A DNA stretch of 64,000 nt from Legionellales bacterium. GTDB lineage: Bacteria > Pseudomonadota > Gammaproteobacteria > UBA1113. Shown here piece after piece: positions 1-8,703 of this stretch; the first letter of the stretch is position 1; each line of letters begins with the position of its first letter. Made by a program: the position numbers and the translations under genes. Where the stretch lies: positions 142,969 through 206,968 of the forward strand of contig PAPY01000007.1 of assembly GCA_002709565.1 (NCBI GenBank). Reading direction: 5' to 3'. Under the pieces are notes generated by a model that was given only the letters and a program-made list of their open reading frames with translations, did no database searches and was not told the origin of the DNA.

Positions 1-209
1 CGGTCAGTCATCCGGGGCCATTGACCCTATTGGATGGTGAACCTAGCGCGGAAGATCTGCATATGGCAGCGCGCATTGTGGCTCGTTATAGCAGTGGCCG
101 AGATGCCGAGGAAGTCACCCTCGAAATCAATTCCCGGGAAGGCACCCAATGGCAAGTTAAGGTCCCGCCATTAGCCGCCGATGATATTCCGGGAGCGTGG
201 TTCCTATGA
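1..209 (+). CDS. C-terminal end of a PP-loop thiouridylase-like protein (NFACT-R_2-like domain), partial
   Basis: The frame is open from base 3, so the true start lies upstream of the window. The visible 68 residues run from HPGPLTLLDGEPSAEDL through ARIVARYSSGRDAEEV and end in PGAWFL. That pattern (a GEP-x-x-x-DL turn, then A-R-x-x-A-R-Y-x-x-G-R-D) resembles the NFACT-R_2 domain at the C-terminus of MnmA/ThiI-like ATP-pyrophosphatases thought to act in sulfur transfer to tRNA. The stop overlaps the start of the next gene (ATGA at 206-209), a TusA-family sulfur carrier, which fits a sulfur-transfer pair. The family call is from memory of the motif. The catalytic PP-loop part is outside the window, so function is inferred. 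Confidence 0.55.
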   Translation, partial: VSHPGPLTLLDGEPSAEDLHMAARIVARYSSGRDAEEVTLEINSREGTQWQVKVPPLAADDIPGAWFL

Positions 210-430
210 ACAATCGCGTTCTCGATACCAGCCGGTTGCTCTGCCCCATGCCGGTGATCAAAACCCAACAAATGGTCAACAGTCTTGCGGCAGGGGATAC
301 CCTTGAGGTGACCTTCACTGATCCTGGTGCTGCCCATGATATCCCGGCTTGGTGTCGGGTCAATGGCCATAGGGTGTTAGAACTTGAACAACATGATCGC
401 GGCGGGCGTATTTTGTTACAAGTAGGGTGA
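206..430 (+). CDS. TusA-family sulfur carrier protein
   Basis: A 74-residue protein with the family motif LCPMPVIKTQ near the N-terminus. The Cys of CPxP is the persulfide-carrying residue in TusA/YeeD/SirA-like proteins, and the length matches the family (about 75-80). An upstream GTG at 197 is possible, but the ATG at 206 overlaps the stop of the preceding thiouridylase-like gene by four bases (ATGA), the usual mark of translational coupling. The likely role is to hand sulfur from a desulfurase to the upstream PP-loop enzyme or another thiolation pathway. Whether this is canonical TusA (5-methylaminomethyl-2-thiouridine pathway) or a paralogue cannot be told from sequence alone. Confidence 0.85.
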   Translation: MNNRVLDTSRLLCPMPVIKTQQMVNSLAAGDTLEVTFTDPGAAHDIPAWCRVNGHRVLELEQHDRGGRILLQVG

Positions 431-495
431 TTTCCTTTTACCATTTGTATACAATTGCGTTTTGTTCTTAAGCTTATTGCAACCCAGGGGGCACC

Positions 496-1905
496 GTGTC
501 AGTCGATAATGTTTTACGCATGATCCAAGAGAGTCAAGCGAAGTTTGTAGATCTACGTTTTACCGATATTGTCGGTAAAGAGCAGCATGTCTCTATTGGT
601 GCCCATACCGTGGATGAAGATTTCTTCACCACCGGTAAGATGTTCGATGGTTCCTCCATCCGCGGCTTTAAGGCCATCAATGAATCCGATATGATTTTGA
701 TGCCGGATGCAACGACGGCCATGTTAGATCCTTTTTATAATGATCCCACTGTGATTTTGCGCTGTGATGTTTATGATCCTAACACCATGACCGGCTATGA
801 GCGGGGACCACGGTCTCTCGCTAAGCGAGCAGAAGAATACGTCAAATCTACCGGCATTGCTGATACCTGTTATTTTGGTCCTGAGCCTGAATTTTTTATC
901 TTTGATGATGTGCGGTTCAAGATTGACATCCACGGTGCTGCTTACCAAGTTGATTCTGTGGAGGGGGCTTGGAATACTGAGACCCATTTTGAGGGTGGCA
1001 ACATTGGTCACCGGCCTATGGTCAAAGGCGGTTACTTCCCCGTTCCACCGGTGGATTCATCTCAGGATATTCGTTCCGCCATGTGTCAAACCATGGAAGA
1101 GATGGGTTTAGTGATTGAGGCCCACCACCATGAAGTAGCCACCGGTAACCAAAACGAAATCGCGACGCAGTTTAATACTTTGGTCAGCAAAGCCGATGAA
1201 ATGCAGATCTTAAAATATGTCGTGCATAATACCGCCCATATTTATGGCAAGACGGCGACTTTTATGCCGAAACCCTTGGTGGGTGATAACGGTAATGGTA
1301 TGCACGTGCACCAATCCTTGAGCAAAGACGGCGAGAATATTTTTGCCGGCGACAAATACGCAGGGTTGTCTGATACGGCGCTTTACTACATTGGTGGTAT
1401 CATCAAGCATGCGCGTGCCTTGAATGCCTTTACTAATGGTACAACGAATAGTTACAAGCGCTTAGTGCCCGGCTTCGAAGCGCCAGTATTGCTAGCGTAT
1501 TCTAGTCGTAACCGTTCAGCATCGATTCGCATTCCGTATGTTGCAAGCCCGAAAGGCCGACGCATTGAAATTCGCTTCCCGGACCCGGCTTGTAATCCGT
1601 ATCTGGCTTTCACCGCGATGATGATGGCGGGTCTAGATGGTATCCAAAACAAAATTCATCCCGGCGATCCGATGGAGAAAGATCTCTATGATTTGCCACC
1701 GGAAGAATTACAAGATGTACCAACGGTATGTGCGAGTCTCGAGGATGCCTTGAAAGCTCTGGATGAAGATCGTGAATTTCTATTAAAAGGCGATGTCTTC
1801 AGTAATGATTTGATTGATGCTTATATCAAGCTTAAACAAGACGATGTTGGGCGGGTGAATATGACCACCCACCCATTGGAATTTGAATTGTATTACAGTC
1901 TGTAA
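496..1905 (+). CDS. glnA: Glutamine synthetase, type I
   Basis: A 469-residue type I glutamine synthetase, which joins ammonia to glutamate using ATP as a cytoplasmic dodecamer. Family landmarks are present: FDGSSIRGF near the N-terminus, [10 protein letters not shown] in the ammonia/ATP site, the [12 protein letters not shown] loop, and RSASIRIP. Near the C-terminus DLYDLPPE places a Tyr at residue 398, matching the adenylylated Tyr of E. coli, so GlnE-type control is expected. The start is a GTG with a purine-rich GGGGG ribosome site seven bases upstream. No sigma-54 (GG-N10-GC) or NtrC-type site was recognised in the 65-base gap upstream. A DUF4124 protein gene follows after 37 bases, as in many gammaproteobacteria. 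Confidence 0.98.
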   Translation: MSVDNVLRMIQESQAKFVDLRFTDIVGKEQHVSIGAHTVDEDFFTTGKMFDGSSIRGFKAINESDMILMPDATTAMLDPFYNDPTVILRCDVYDPNTMTGYERGPRSLAKRAEEYVKSTGIADTCYFGPEPEFFIFDDVRFKIDIHGAAYQVDSVEGAWNTETHFEGGNIGHRPMVKGGYFPVPPVDSSQDIRSAMCQTMEEMGLVIEAHHHEVATGNQNEIATQFNTLVSKADEMQILKYVVHNTAHIYGKTATFMPKPLVGDNGNGMHVHQSLSKDGENIFAGDKYAGLSDTALYYIGGIIKHARALNAFTNGTTNSYKRLVPGFEAPVLLAYSSRNRSASIRIPYVASPKGRRIEIRFPDPACNPYLAFTAMMMAGLDGIQNKIHPGDPMEKDLYDLPPEELQDVPTVCASLEDALKALDEDREFLLKGDVFSNDLIDAYIKLKQDDVGRVNMTTHPLEFELYYSL

Positions 1906-1942
1906 GTGCTTAGGGCGACGCCCTGATACAAGGAGGAATAGG

Positions 1943-2521
1943 ATGAATATTTTTCGTATTATTGCAGCTATCTTGGGATGTATTTTAGCTGTAGGTGTGG
2001 TTGCGCAAACCGTCTATGAAACCCGCGATGCTGAAGGGGTGCCGGTGTTTTCTGATACACCGTCAGAGGGCGCCACCAAGGTACAGTTAAAACCACTACA
2101 AACCTTCACTGCGCCTGAGACGACAGCACCTGCAACTTCTGCACAAAAGAAAGAACTCGATGAGCCGGAGATACAGCAGCAGACCTATACGTCATTAAAA
2201 ATAACGGAACCGACGCCAAAAGGCACGGTCTGGAGTAGTCCTGGAGTAGTACGAGTGAATTTTAGTCTGGCACCGCCTTTGCAAGCGAATAATAAACTCA
2301 ATATCCGCGTTGATGGTGCTATTAAGGCAACGATTTTTAATGCCACTACTACCAGTTATGATCTTAAAGGCATCGATAAAGGCGAACATACCTTGCTTGC
2401 TGAAGTGGTGAATGAACAAGACGAAGTGCTTATTAGTAGTGAACCGGTAGAGTTTTTCTTGCAACGGGTAACACGCAACAGTCCAACCCGTGCAGCGAAT
2501 CCAGTCCCAGTTGTAAATTAA
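1943..2521 (+). CDS. DUF4124-domain secreted protein
   Basis: A 192-residue protein beginning with a hydrophobic export signal (MNIFRIIAAILGCILAVGVVA, cleavage likely after residue 21). Next comes a DUF4124 core, YETRDAEGVPVFSDTPSEGA, then a Pro/Thr-rich linker and a C-terminal beta-rich domain (about residues 90-180) resembling small Ig-like folds. The ATG at 1943 is chosen over an in-frame start at 1883 because AGGAGGAATAGG precedes it and the signal peptide then starts at residue 1; the longer form would overlap glnA. DUF4124 genes commonly sit just after glnA in gammaproteobacteria, though no biochemical role is established. It probably acts in the periplasm and is likely co-transcribed with glnA. 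Confidence 0.8.
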   Translation: MNIFRIIAAILGCILAVGVVAQTVYETRDAEGVPVFSDTPSEGATKVQLKPLQTFTAPETTAPATSAQKKELDEPEIQQQTYTSLKITEPTPKGTVWSSPGVVRVNFSLAPPLQANNKLNIRVDGAIKATIFNATTTSYDLKGIDKGEHTLLAEVVNEQDEVLISSEPVEFFLQRVTRNSPTRAANPVPVVN

Positions 2522-2539
2522 TTCATTATAAGGAAGGCA

Positions 2540-2734
2540 ATGCCACTGCCCAAAAACAATGGTATCGTTCTGCCTGCAGCTATCGTAACAGGTCTAGTGA
2601 TAGGCGCTGTGATAAGTAATGACCCTGATATCCCGCTGCCCTATGTTGCGTTCATGATGGCGACAATTGCTTGTAGTGTGGGAGAGCTTAGCCAAGTATG
2701 CCATGCTATAACTCCGACAGGACCGCGCCGATAA
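2540..2734 (+). CDS. Small hydrophobic protein, unknown
   Basis: A possible 64-residue protein with an AGGAAGG ribosome site three bases before its ATG, 18 bases after the DUF4124 gene. Residues 8-25 (GIVLPAAIVTGLVIGAVI) and 34-45 are hydrophobic, so it could be a small membrane or exported protein. It ends nine bases before the convergent symporter gene. I recognise no family. The good ribosome site and snug spacing support it; the short length and lack of a motif do not. Confidence 0.4.
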   Translation: MPLPKNNGIVLPAAIVTGLVIGAVISNDPDIPLPYVAFMMATIACSVGELSQVCHAITPTGPRR

Positions 2735-2742
2735 CTCAATCG

Positions 2743-4107
2743 CTAGACAATTACGCTAATAAATACCACCAAAATTGCCACTGGCGAGATATAGCGTACG
2801 ACAAAACGCCAAGTACTGAAGAGTTTGCCATCGGGGAGTTGTAATTCACGACGAGCAACGTCACGGTTTAAGAACCACACGGCGAAGATAGCAATGAAGA
2901 AGCCACCCAATGGCAGCATGATATTCGCGGTCAAGAAGTCTAATACTTCAAACATCGTCAATTTAAAGAGTTTAATATTGGCCGCCCAATTGAAAGATAC
3001 AACGGTCACCAAACCCACAAACCAAATACCAAAACTACTGATAATAGCGGCTTTGCGGCGGGGGATCTTAAAGGTCTCAATCAGCCAAGCGACAGAGGGT
3101 TCAAGCAACGAGATAGCTGAGGTAAATGCAGCGAACACTAACATCACAAAGAATAATGTCGCGAACACATTACCAAAAGGCATATGTCCGAATGCAATCG
3201 GCAATGTTTCAAAAATCAAACCTGGCCCCGATGAGGGTTCCAGCCCATTAGCGAAGACGACAGGAAAGATAGCCAGCCCTGCCAACAAGGCAACAAACGT
3301 ATCTGACAGTGCAATAACCACAGCGGCTTTGGTGACCGATGCGCTGCGAGGCAGATAAGCGCCGTACATCATGATGGAGCCAGTCGCCAGACTCAATGAA
3401 AAAAATGCTTGCCCCATTGCCGCAACAATGCCATGGGTTTTAAGTTTGCTAAAATCAGGATGGAATAAGTAGCTTACCGACTGGGCAAAATGCCCACTCT
3501 CCATGGCATAGACAACAAGAACCCCCAATAAAGTCAACATAGCAGGGAACATGACATAGACGGTTTTTTCGATGCCTTTTTCGACGCCTTTGGCAATGAT
3601 CACAGCCGTCGCAATAATCATCACACTGTGCCAAAACAATAACTTCCAGGGATTAGCAACAAAATTATCAAAGCTGGCATCAATGGCTTGGGGGCTACGC
3701 TCAATGAAAGAAGGCACAGCGACCTTAAAGACATAGGCCAATGACCAGCCAGCAATCACACTATAATAAGACAGGATCAAAAAGCTCGCGAGGATACCAA
3801 GGGCCCCAACCCAGCGCCAATGGGAGCTACGGCCATTCTCCACAGCGACAGATTTCATAGAGTCTAGGGGGTTTTGCCGGCCAGAGCGACCGATCATAAT
3901 CTCTGCCATCATCACTGGAATGCCGATGATGAAAATACAAACAAGGTAAATCAGGACAAAAGCACCGCCGCCATGTTGGCCGGTGATATAGGGGAATTTC
4001 CAGATATTGCCGAGACCCACTGCTGCCCCGGTGGCAGCCATGATGAAGGCCCAGCGGGAAGACCATTGTCCGTGTTGCGATTGGCGTTGTTCAATTCCGT
4101 GATTCAT
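2743..4107 (-). CDS. Sodium:neurotransmitter symporter family (SNF/NSS) transporter
   Basis: A 454-residue integral membrane protein. The N-terminus reads WSSRWAFIMAATGAAVGLGNIWKFPYITGQHGGGAFVLIYL; the AxxxAVGLGNxWxFPY part is the TM1 signature of the LeuT fold, with unwound residues that bind sodium and substrate. About 11-12 hydrophobic segments follow, the bacterial NSS topology. Relatives such as LeuT, MhsT and Tyt1 take up hydrophobic or aromatic amino acids with sodium; the exact substrate here is not predictable. It is transcribed divergently from the ATPase gene at 4290, and the palindrome array at 4183-4274 lies 76 bases upstream of its start, so it may share that control region. Confidence 0.92.
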   Translation of the reverse strand: MNHGIEQRQSQHGQWSSRWAFIMAATGAAVGLGNIWKFPYITGQHGGGAFVLIYLVCIFIIGIPVMMAEIMIGRSGRQNPLDSMKSVAVENGRSSHWRWVGALGILASFLILSYYSVIAGWSLAYVFKVAVPSFIERSPQAIDASFDNFVANPWKLLFWHSVMIIATAVIIAKGVEKGIEKTVYVMFPAMLTLLGVLVVYAMESGHFAQSVSYLFHPDFSKLKTHGIVAAMGQAFFSLSLATGSIMMYGAYLPRSASVTKAAVVIALSDTFVALLAGLAIFPVVFANGLEPSSGPGLIFETLPIAFGHMPFGNVFATLFFVMLVFAAFTSAISLLEPSVAWLIETFKIPRRKAAIISSFGIWFVGLVTVVSFNWAANIKLFKLTMFEVLDFLTANIMLPLGGFFIAIFAVWFLNRDVARRELQLPDGKLFSTWRFVVRYISPVAILVVFISVIV

Positions 4108-4182
4108 GAAAGCTATCTTACTGAATATTCGAGAGAATTTATAGTGTTGGTCGCGATCCAGTCTTGTTCAATATTTGTCACT

Positions 4183-4274
4183 TCATATTTATATGACTCA
4201 TATTTTTATGAAGCATTTGACTCATGTTTATATGAAATATATACTTCATATAAATATGAGTCATAATCTTATGA
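4183..4274. promoter_or_regulatory. Array of five TCAT-N6-ATGA palindromes
   Basis: Five 14-bp palindromes of the form TCAT-N6-ATGA lie at 4183-4196, 4198-4211, 4222-4235, 4246-4259 and 4261-4274. Start-to-start spacings are 15, 24, 24 and 15 bases, so the array is mirror-symmetric about 4229. The six-base centres are AT-rich (ATTTAT, ATTTTT, GTTTAT, ATAAAT, AATCTT). The array ends 15 bases before the ATPase ATG at 4290, just ahead of its AGGAG ribosome site, and lies between divergent genes. The simplest reading is a cooperative operator for a dimeric regulator, perhaps the ATPase itself through its C-terminal winged-helix-like region. RNA hairpins in the leader are an alternative. Confidence 0.7.
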
Positions 4275-4289
4275 AATACAGGAGAAATT

Positions 4290-5405
4290 ATGCCTAATAA
4301 GCAATTTCCAACAGGTTTAGCGGAAGAACATGCCTTTTTGAATCGCGTCAAAGAGGTGGCACGCCTAAAAGATAACATTGCGAATATTGACCACACGGTC
4401 TTAGTTGCCCCTAGACGTTACGGCAAAACAAGCCTGATGAACAAAGTTGCCAAAGAATTAGGCCAGCACTATGGCTGGATAGAGTTGCTATCCTCTACCT
4501 CATTTACTGACGTGCAAGACAAGGTTATTCGTGCGGTAAGCTCGGTGATGATGGATTTATACCCTGAGGTGAAGAAACTACAAACTATTCTTACAAAATT
4601 CTTTCATGCCATGAAGCCAGATATTGTATTAGGTGCCTTCGGGCAAAAGATTACTTTGCATCCCACAGAATCACCAGAACAATCCATTACTGATATTCTC
4701 ATGAAATTAGATGAGGTTGCCCAACAAGCACAAGAGACAGTGATTTTGGTATTTGATGAATTTCAGCAATTGGCAGAGATTACTAATGGGCAAGCGCTAG
4801 AAGCCAGTATTCGCCATGCCGTTGAGCGCAGCAAGAACGTGGTTTATTTATTTTCTGGCAGTAACCGTCATATGCTTAATGAAATGTTTGGCAGTAGCTC
4901 GCGGCCCCTATATCGACTGTGTGAATTACTGATTGTTGAGCGTATGCATGTGGATGCTTATGAGCCTTTTTTAATAAAACAAGCGAAGGAGCAATGGCAA
5001 AATACCATTAGTGATGAAGCGATTTCTGCAATTATGGAACTCACTGAGCGCCACCCTTACTATGTCAATGCGCTTTGCGGCACGCTTTGGCGCGGTGAAG
5101 ATACACCGCCGACAGCAGAAAGGGTGCATGAAGTTTGGGGGCATTATGTGTTTGGTCACAAGAGTATTTTGTTGGGTGACTATAGTGGCTTGAGCTTGAA
5201 TCAAAAGAAGCTCTTAACTGCACTGGCAAGGCAACCCACAAAAGAACCTTATGGTAAGGATTATCTAGCGTTTTGTGAGTTATCAACATCAAGTGTTAGT
5301 CAAGTTATCGCAACACTCCTCAAAAAAGACTTAATTCTGCAAGATGATGATGGCGTTTATCGCGTGTTAGATCCAGGAATTAGTTATTACTTGAGAATGT
5401 TTTAA
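4290..5405 (+). CDS. AAA/STAND-like ATPase (ATPase_2-type) with C-terminal winged-helix-like region
   Basis: A 371-residue protein with Walker A APRRYGKTS (residues 40-48), Walker B VILVFDEFQQL (around 150) and a sensor-like segment YLFSGSNRHML. This matches the ATPase_2 group, relatives of archaeal and STAND NTPases. The last 80 residues (LSLNQKKLLTALARQP ... STSSVSQVIATLLKKDLI) look like a winged helix-turn-helix, so DNA binding is plausible. AGGAG precedes the ATG. The function of these ATPases is mostly unknown; proposals include regulation and mobile-element or toxin-antitoxin roles. The symmetric palindrome array immediately upstream suggests autoregulation. It sits alone between a transporter and xthA, unlike a housekeeping gene. 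Confidence 0.85.
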   Translation: MPNKQFPTGLAEEHAFLNRVKEVARLKDNIANIDHTVLVAPRRYGKTSLMNKVAKELGQHYGWIELLSSTSFTDVQDKVIRAVSSVMMDLYPEVKKLQTILTKFFHAMKPDIVLGAFGQKITLHPTESPEQSITDILMKLDEVAQQAQETVILVFDEFQQLAEITNGQALEASIRHAVERSKNVVYLFSGSNRHMLNEMFGSSSRPLYRLCELLIVERMHVDAYEPFLIKQAKEQWQNTISDEAISAIMELTERHPYYVNALCGTLWRGEDTPPTAERVHEVWGHYVFGHKSILLGDYSGLSLNQKKLLTALARQPTKEPYGKDYLAFCELSTSSVSQVIATLLKKDLILQDDDGVYRVLDPGISYYLRMF

Positions 5406-5414
5406 TTCCATAAT

Positions 5415-5452
5415 TCTTATGCTAACGTTGCAATCCACTCACCAGCATAAGA
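5415..5452 (+). promoter_or_regulatory. Inverted repeat before xthA
   Basis: Nine-base arms TCTTATGCT (5415-5423) and AGCATAAGA (5444-5452) are separated by 20 bases and end seven bases before the xthA ATG. No T-run follows, so it is not a convincing terminator of the ATPase gene. It could be an operator or a leader hairpin affecting xthA translation. Confidence 0.35.
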
Positions 5453-5459
5453 GTCAACC

Positions 5460-6233
5460 ATGAAAATCGCTACCTGGAATGTGAATTCCCTCAAAGTCCG
5501 TTTACCCCATGTGCTCGAATGGGCACAGATGGCAACACCCGATGTTATTGCGCTGCAGGAAACGAAACTTACCGATGAAAATTTTCCCGAAACAGATATT
5601 ACGGATGCGGGTTTTCATGTGGTCTACGCGGGACAAAAGACCTATAACGGCGTCGCGATATTGAGCCGTTATGAATTAACTGATGTGGTAACAGACATTC
5701 CTGACTTGGCTGATCCCCAGCGACGTATTCTCGCAGCCACCACTAACGGGGTGCGCATTATCGATTTGTATGTGCCCAATGGTGCGAGCCTGGATTCGGA
5801 TAAATATCCCTACAAATTAAACTGGCTGGCAAAAGTCACAGCCTTTATTCAACAGCAACTGCAGGAATACCCAGAGCTGGTAGTGTTAGGGGACTTTAAT
5901 ATTGCGCCGGCGGATGATGATGTCCATGACCCAACAGAGTGGGAAGGCCATGTACTAGTGAGTCCACCTGAGCGCGAGGCGCTACAAGGCATTATGGACT
6001 TGGGCTTAAGTGACAGTTTTCGTTTGTTTGAGCAACCCGAGAAGAGCTTCTCCTGGTGGGATTACCGGGCTGCAGGGTTCCGCCGCAATCGAGGCTTACG
6101 CATCGACCATATCTTGGTGTCTGAAGCCCTCAAAGCCCGCTGTAAAGCCTGTATTATCGACAAAGAGCCCCGCAAATGGGAGCGTCCTTCGGACCATGCG
6201 CCGGTACTGGCGGATTTTGCTAGCAAAACTTGA
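5460..6233 (+). CDS. xthA: Exodeoxyribonuclease III (AP endonuclease)
   Basis: A 257-residue member of the exonuclease III/APE1 family, which cuts DNA at abasic sites and removes 3' blocking groups in base excision repair. Motifs in order: MKIATWNVNSLKVR at the N-terminus, DVIALQETKL (metal-binding Glu), YNGVAILSR, VLGDFNIAP (catalytic Asp and Asn), FSWWDYR, and the C-terminal RIDHILVS with SDHAPV (catalytic Asp-His). All catalytic residues are present and the length is normal (about 255-270), so the enzyme should be active. The next gene is rpmE after about 90 bases. The xthA/exoA naming choice is uncertain. Confidence 0.96.
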   Translation: MKIATWNVNSLKVRLPHVLEWAQMATPDVIALQETKLTDENFPETDITDAGFHVVYAGQKTYNGVAILSRYELTDVVTDIPDLADPQRRILAATTNGVRIIDLYVPNGASLDSDKYPYKLNWLAKVTAFIQQQLQEYPELVVLGDFNIAPADDDVHDPTEWEGHVLVSPPEREALQGIMDLGLSDSFRLFEQPEKSFSWWDYRAAGFRRNRGLRIDHILVSEALKARCKACIIDKEPRKWERPSDHAPVLADFASKT

Positions 6234-6320
6234 TTTTGGCCCTCTTATTGGGTAGTATGCCGCCACAATCAATGGCCGTGCCTGATGGGTTCAGGTGGCG
6301 GCAAGTAAGAGGAAAAAACA

Positions 6321-6563
6321 ATGCGTGCGGAAATTCATCCTAATTATCAAGAGATTAAGGTCACTTGTAGCTGTGGCCACAGCTTCGATACTCGTTCTAC
6401 GCTAAAGGGCGATTTACACATTGAAGTATGTTCTGAATGTCACCCATTCTATACCGGCCAACAAAAAATTGTTGATACCGCTGGTCGCGTTCAGAAGTTC
6501 AAAGATCGCTTCCGTCGTGGCAAAAAAGCCGCTGACTCAGCGACACAAGAGAAAAAAGACTAA
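6321..6563 (+). CDS. rpmE: 50S ribosomal protein L31, zinc-binding form
   Basis: An 80-residue L31. The N-terminus [19 protein letters not shown] and [24 protein letters not shown] are diagnostic. Two Cys pairs (CxC near residues 16-18 and CxxC near 37-40) mark the zinc-carrying C+ form, as opposed to the zinc-free paralogue made in zinc starvation. The C-terminal tail is Lys-rich, typical of rRNA contact. AGAGG precedes the ATG and a strong terminator follows at 6583. Confidence 0.97.
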   Translation: MRAEIHPNYQEIKVTCSCGHSFDTRSTLKGDLHIEVCSECHPFYTGQQKIVDTAGRVQKFKDRFRRGKKAADSATQEKKD

Positions 6564-6582
6564 GAATTAGTTCTAATTTTGC

Positions 6583-6616
6583 ACAAAGGCGCTCAAAACA
6601 GCGCCTTTGTCGTTTT
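6583..6616 (+). terminator. Rho-independent terminator of rpmE
   Basis: An 11-base perfect stem, ACAAAGGCGCT (6583-6593) pairing with AGCGCCTTTGT (6600-6610), has a six-base loop and is followed by a T-rich tail, CGTTTTC. It lies 20 bases after the rpmE stop. A second inverted repeat (AACAACGTG 6618-6626 with CACGTTGTT 6638-6646) follows directly. Confidence 0.85.
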
Positions 6617-6859
6617 CAACAACGTGGTTTTTTCTAACACGTTGTTTTAACTGAAAAAAACCAACACAAGATTGGTTTTAATATGGGCAGGACAACCGTT
6701 ACCCAGGTTGTAAGGCGCGAAAAATTTTGTTTAACTGGCCCATCGGCCGCATGCGGAAAGGGAATTGTTTGTGTTGCAGGGGCATATTTCGCAAGAATAA
6801 GCAGATATGCTAGACGATTAATGCATTTATCTATAAGATAAATATTCTCTGGAAGGTAT

Positions 6860-8182
6860 ATGAGTAATTCAATGTCAACAACAGAAAAGCTCAACAACAG
6901 CCGCAAAAAAATGGCAATTTTCCCCTGGATCGTTTGTGGTCTAGGTGCACTGTTCTATACCTATGAATACATCCTCCGGATTTCTCCCAGCGTCATGAGC
7001 ACTGAGCTTATGCAAGCTTATGGCATCAGTGCTGGGGCTTTCGGTAATTTGATTGCCTTCTACTATTACGCCTATTCCCCTATGCAGTTGCCCGTGGGAC
7101 TACTAGTAGACCGTTATGGTCCTCGCCGGTTATTAACCCTGGCTTGTATCGTCTGTGCTATTGGTTCTTATTTATTTGCAAGCTCCGGTCATATTGGGGT
7201 AGCTGGTTTTGGGCGCTTTTTGGTGGGATTTGGTTCTGCCTTCGCCTTTGTGGGCGTGCTGAAGCTCGCAACAATTTGGTTGCCGCCTGAACGATTTGCC
7301 ATGGTAGCAGGTCTCACGGGTGCACTGGGTTCAATCGGTGCATTGGTGGGTGATAATGTTTTATCCGGTGTTGTTGCCCAAATGGGCTGGCGCTCTACGG
7401 TTATGATTACCGCGGTGCTGGGGATTGTGATTGCGGTTGTTATTTTGTTGGTGGTGCGTGATAGCCGAAGTTCCAAAGCAAAAGCCCTCGATAGACGCAC
7501 AAGCAAAGTCGATATGGCTGAGGTGCTACGAGGTATGTTCGTGGTGCTGAAGAATCCCTATATTTGGATCAACGGTATGATTGGTTGTTTGCTTTATTTG
7601 CCTGCAACAGCATTTGCCGAGGCTTGGGGTATTCCTTATTTTCGTGCGGCGCAGCATTTTTCGACCCATGAGGCCAACTATGCGGTTTCGGCAGTATTTT
7701 TAGGCTTTACCATCGGTGGACCCTTGATGGGTTGGTTCTCGGACAAACTGCATAATCGACGTGTTCCGATGTTGATCGGTGGTGTTATTGCCGCGGCCTG
7801 TATGTTTATTATTCTGTATGTACCAGCCTTACCTGTAGCTGCGGTTTATGGGTTGATGTTACTGTTGGGCTTAGCATTTGGCTCGCAGGTTATTGTATTT
7901 GCTGTAGCGCGTGATATTTCGACCAAAGAATCTGCCGGGACGTCGCTCGCGGTTACCAATATGTTAATTATGCTTGGTGGTGTTGTATTCCAACCCATGA
8001 TTGGTATGCTGCTGGATATGGGTTGGACCGGTGAAATCATCAATAATATTCACATCTATACTCCCGAGAATTACCGCCTCGCCATCACTTCAATTCCCAT
8101 TTGTATTTTGTTGGGCACGGGTTTAATCCTGATCCTCAAAGAGACCTACCACAACGATCACGAAGAATATAATCCATCATGA
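6860..8182 (+). CDS. Major facilitator superfamily transporter
   Basis: A 440-residue protein with about 12 hydrophobic segments. The loop between TM2 and TM3, GLLVDRYGPRRLL, matches the MFS A-motif (G-x-x-x-D-R-x-G-x-R). The second half carries GWFSDKLHNRRVPM, the equivalent loop between TM8 and TM9. Such carriers are expanded in Legionella and Coxiella, but no substrate can be assigned. GGAAGG precedes the ATG. Its stop overlaps the start of the DUF4150 gene by four bases (ATGA, 8179-8182), and that gene in turn overlaps ttcA, so the three are probably one operon. Confidence 0.9.
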   Translation: MSNSMSTTEKLNNSRKKMAIFPWIVCGLGALFYTYEYILRISPSVMSTELMQAYGISAGAFGNLIAFYYYAYSPMQLPVGLLVDRYGPRRLLTLACIVCAIGSYLFASSGHIGVAGFGRFLVGFGSAFAFVGVLKLATIWLPPERFAMVAGLTGALGSIGALVGDNVLSGVVAQMGWRSTVMITAVLGIVIAVVILLVVRDSRSSKAKALDRRTSKVDMAEVLRGMFVVLKNPYIWINGMIGCLLYLPATAFAEAWGIPYFRAAQHFSTHEANYAVSAVFLGFTIGGPLMGWFSDKLHNRRVPMLIGGVIAAACMFIILYVPALPVAAVYGLMLLLGLAFGSQVIVFAVARDISTKESAGTSLAVTNMLIMLGGVVFQPMIGMLLDMGWTGEIINNIHIYTPENYRLAITSIPICILLGTGLILILKETYHNDHEEYNPS

Positions 8183-8703
8183 CAGTTTTCATTAATGGTC
8201 GAAGTGCCGTACACGCTGCTAGTGGCGGAGTACTGACGACCACCTCGATAAATTATACGGGGGCAAAGCGCAAACCAGTGACATATCGTAATATTGCGCA
8301 GGTCGCTGATCTTGCGAATACGGCGGCTTCGGTTTTTATCAATGGTAACCCCGTTGCCCATGGGCAATCGATAGTTAGCCGAAGTTCTGGCGATGAGGCA
8401 GGCGATAAAGGCGGAATTTATTCCGGCACCGTCAATGGCCGAGCGGAGTTTTTGACGGCATCACCCAACGTCATGATTGAGGGGCAGGGCGCAGCACGTC
8501 AACATGACTTGATGGTGTCTAATCATGGCAATACCGAGCCCGCACCCTTACAGCAAGCGGGGCTTACTAACACGACAACGGTTATCGAAAGTGATGTGGA
8601 TGTAAGTACAAACGAAGATACGAATTATTGTATTCACTGGGATATTTTTGGGCCTAATGATGGAGATTTAGTGGGCGAATTGGTAGCGCAATGCAAACAG
8701 TAA
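8179..8703 (+). CDS. PAAR-like (DUF4150) domain protein
   Basis: A 174-residue protein whose residues 1-130 match the DUF4150/PAAR-like family: [10 protein letters not shown] at the start, then [36 protein letters not shown], and [23 protein letters not shown]-like domains cap the VgrG spike of type VI secretion systems and often carry effectors; DUF4150 members are tied to T6SS or related contractile systems. The C-terminal 45 residues are acidic and unassigned, too short for a usual toxin domain. No VgrG, Hcp or other T6SS gene is visible here. The gene is coupled to the MFS gene upstream (ATGA overlap) and overlaps ttcA downstream by 13 bases, an odd setting for a secretion component. Confidence 0.85.
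   Translation: MTVFINGRSAVHAASGGVLTTTSINYTGAKRKPVTYRNIAQVADLANTAASVFINGNPVAHGQSIVSRSSGDEAGDKGGIYSGTVNGRAEFLTASPNVMIEGQGAARQHDLMVSNHGNTEPAPLQQAGLTNTTTVIESDVDVSTNEDTNYCIHWDIFGPNDGDLVGELVAQCKQ

Noticed and set aside
430..496. Sigma-54 or NtrC control site before glnA
   Set aside because: No GG-N10-GC element or TGCACC-type dyad was found in the short gap.
2825..3358. 177-codon frame on the plus strand
   Set aside because: It lies wholly antisense to the SNF symporter, whose membrane signatures are clear.
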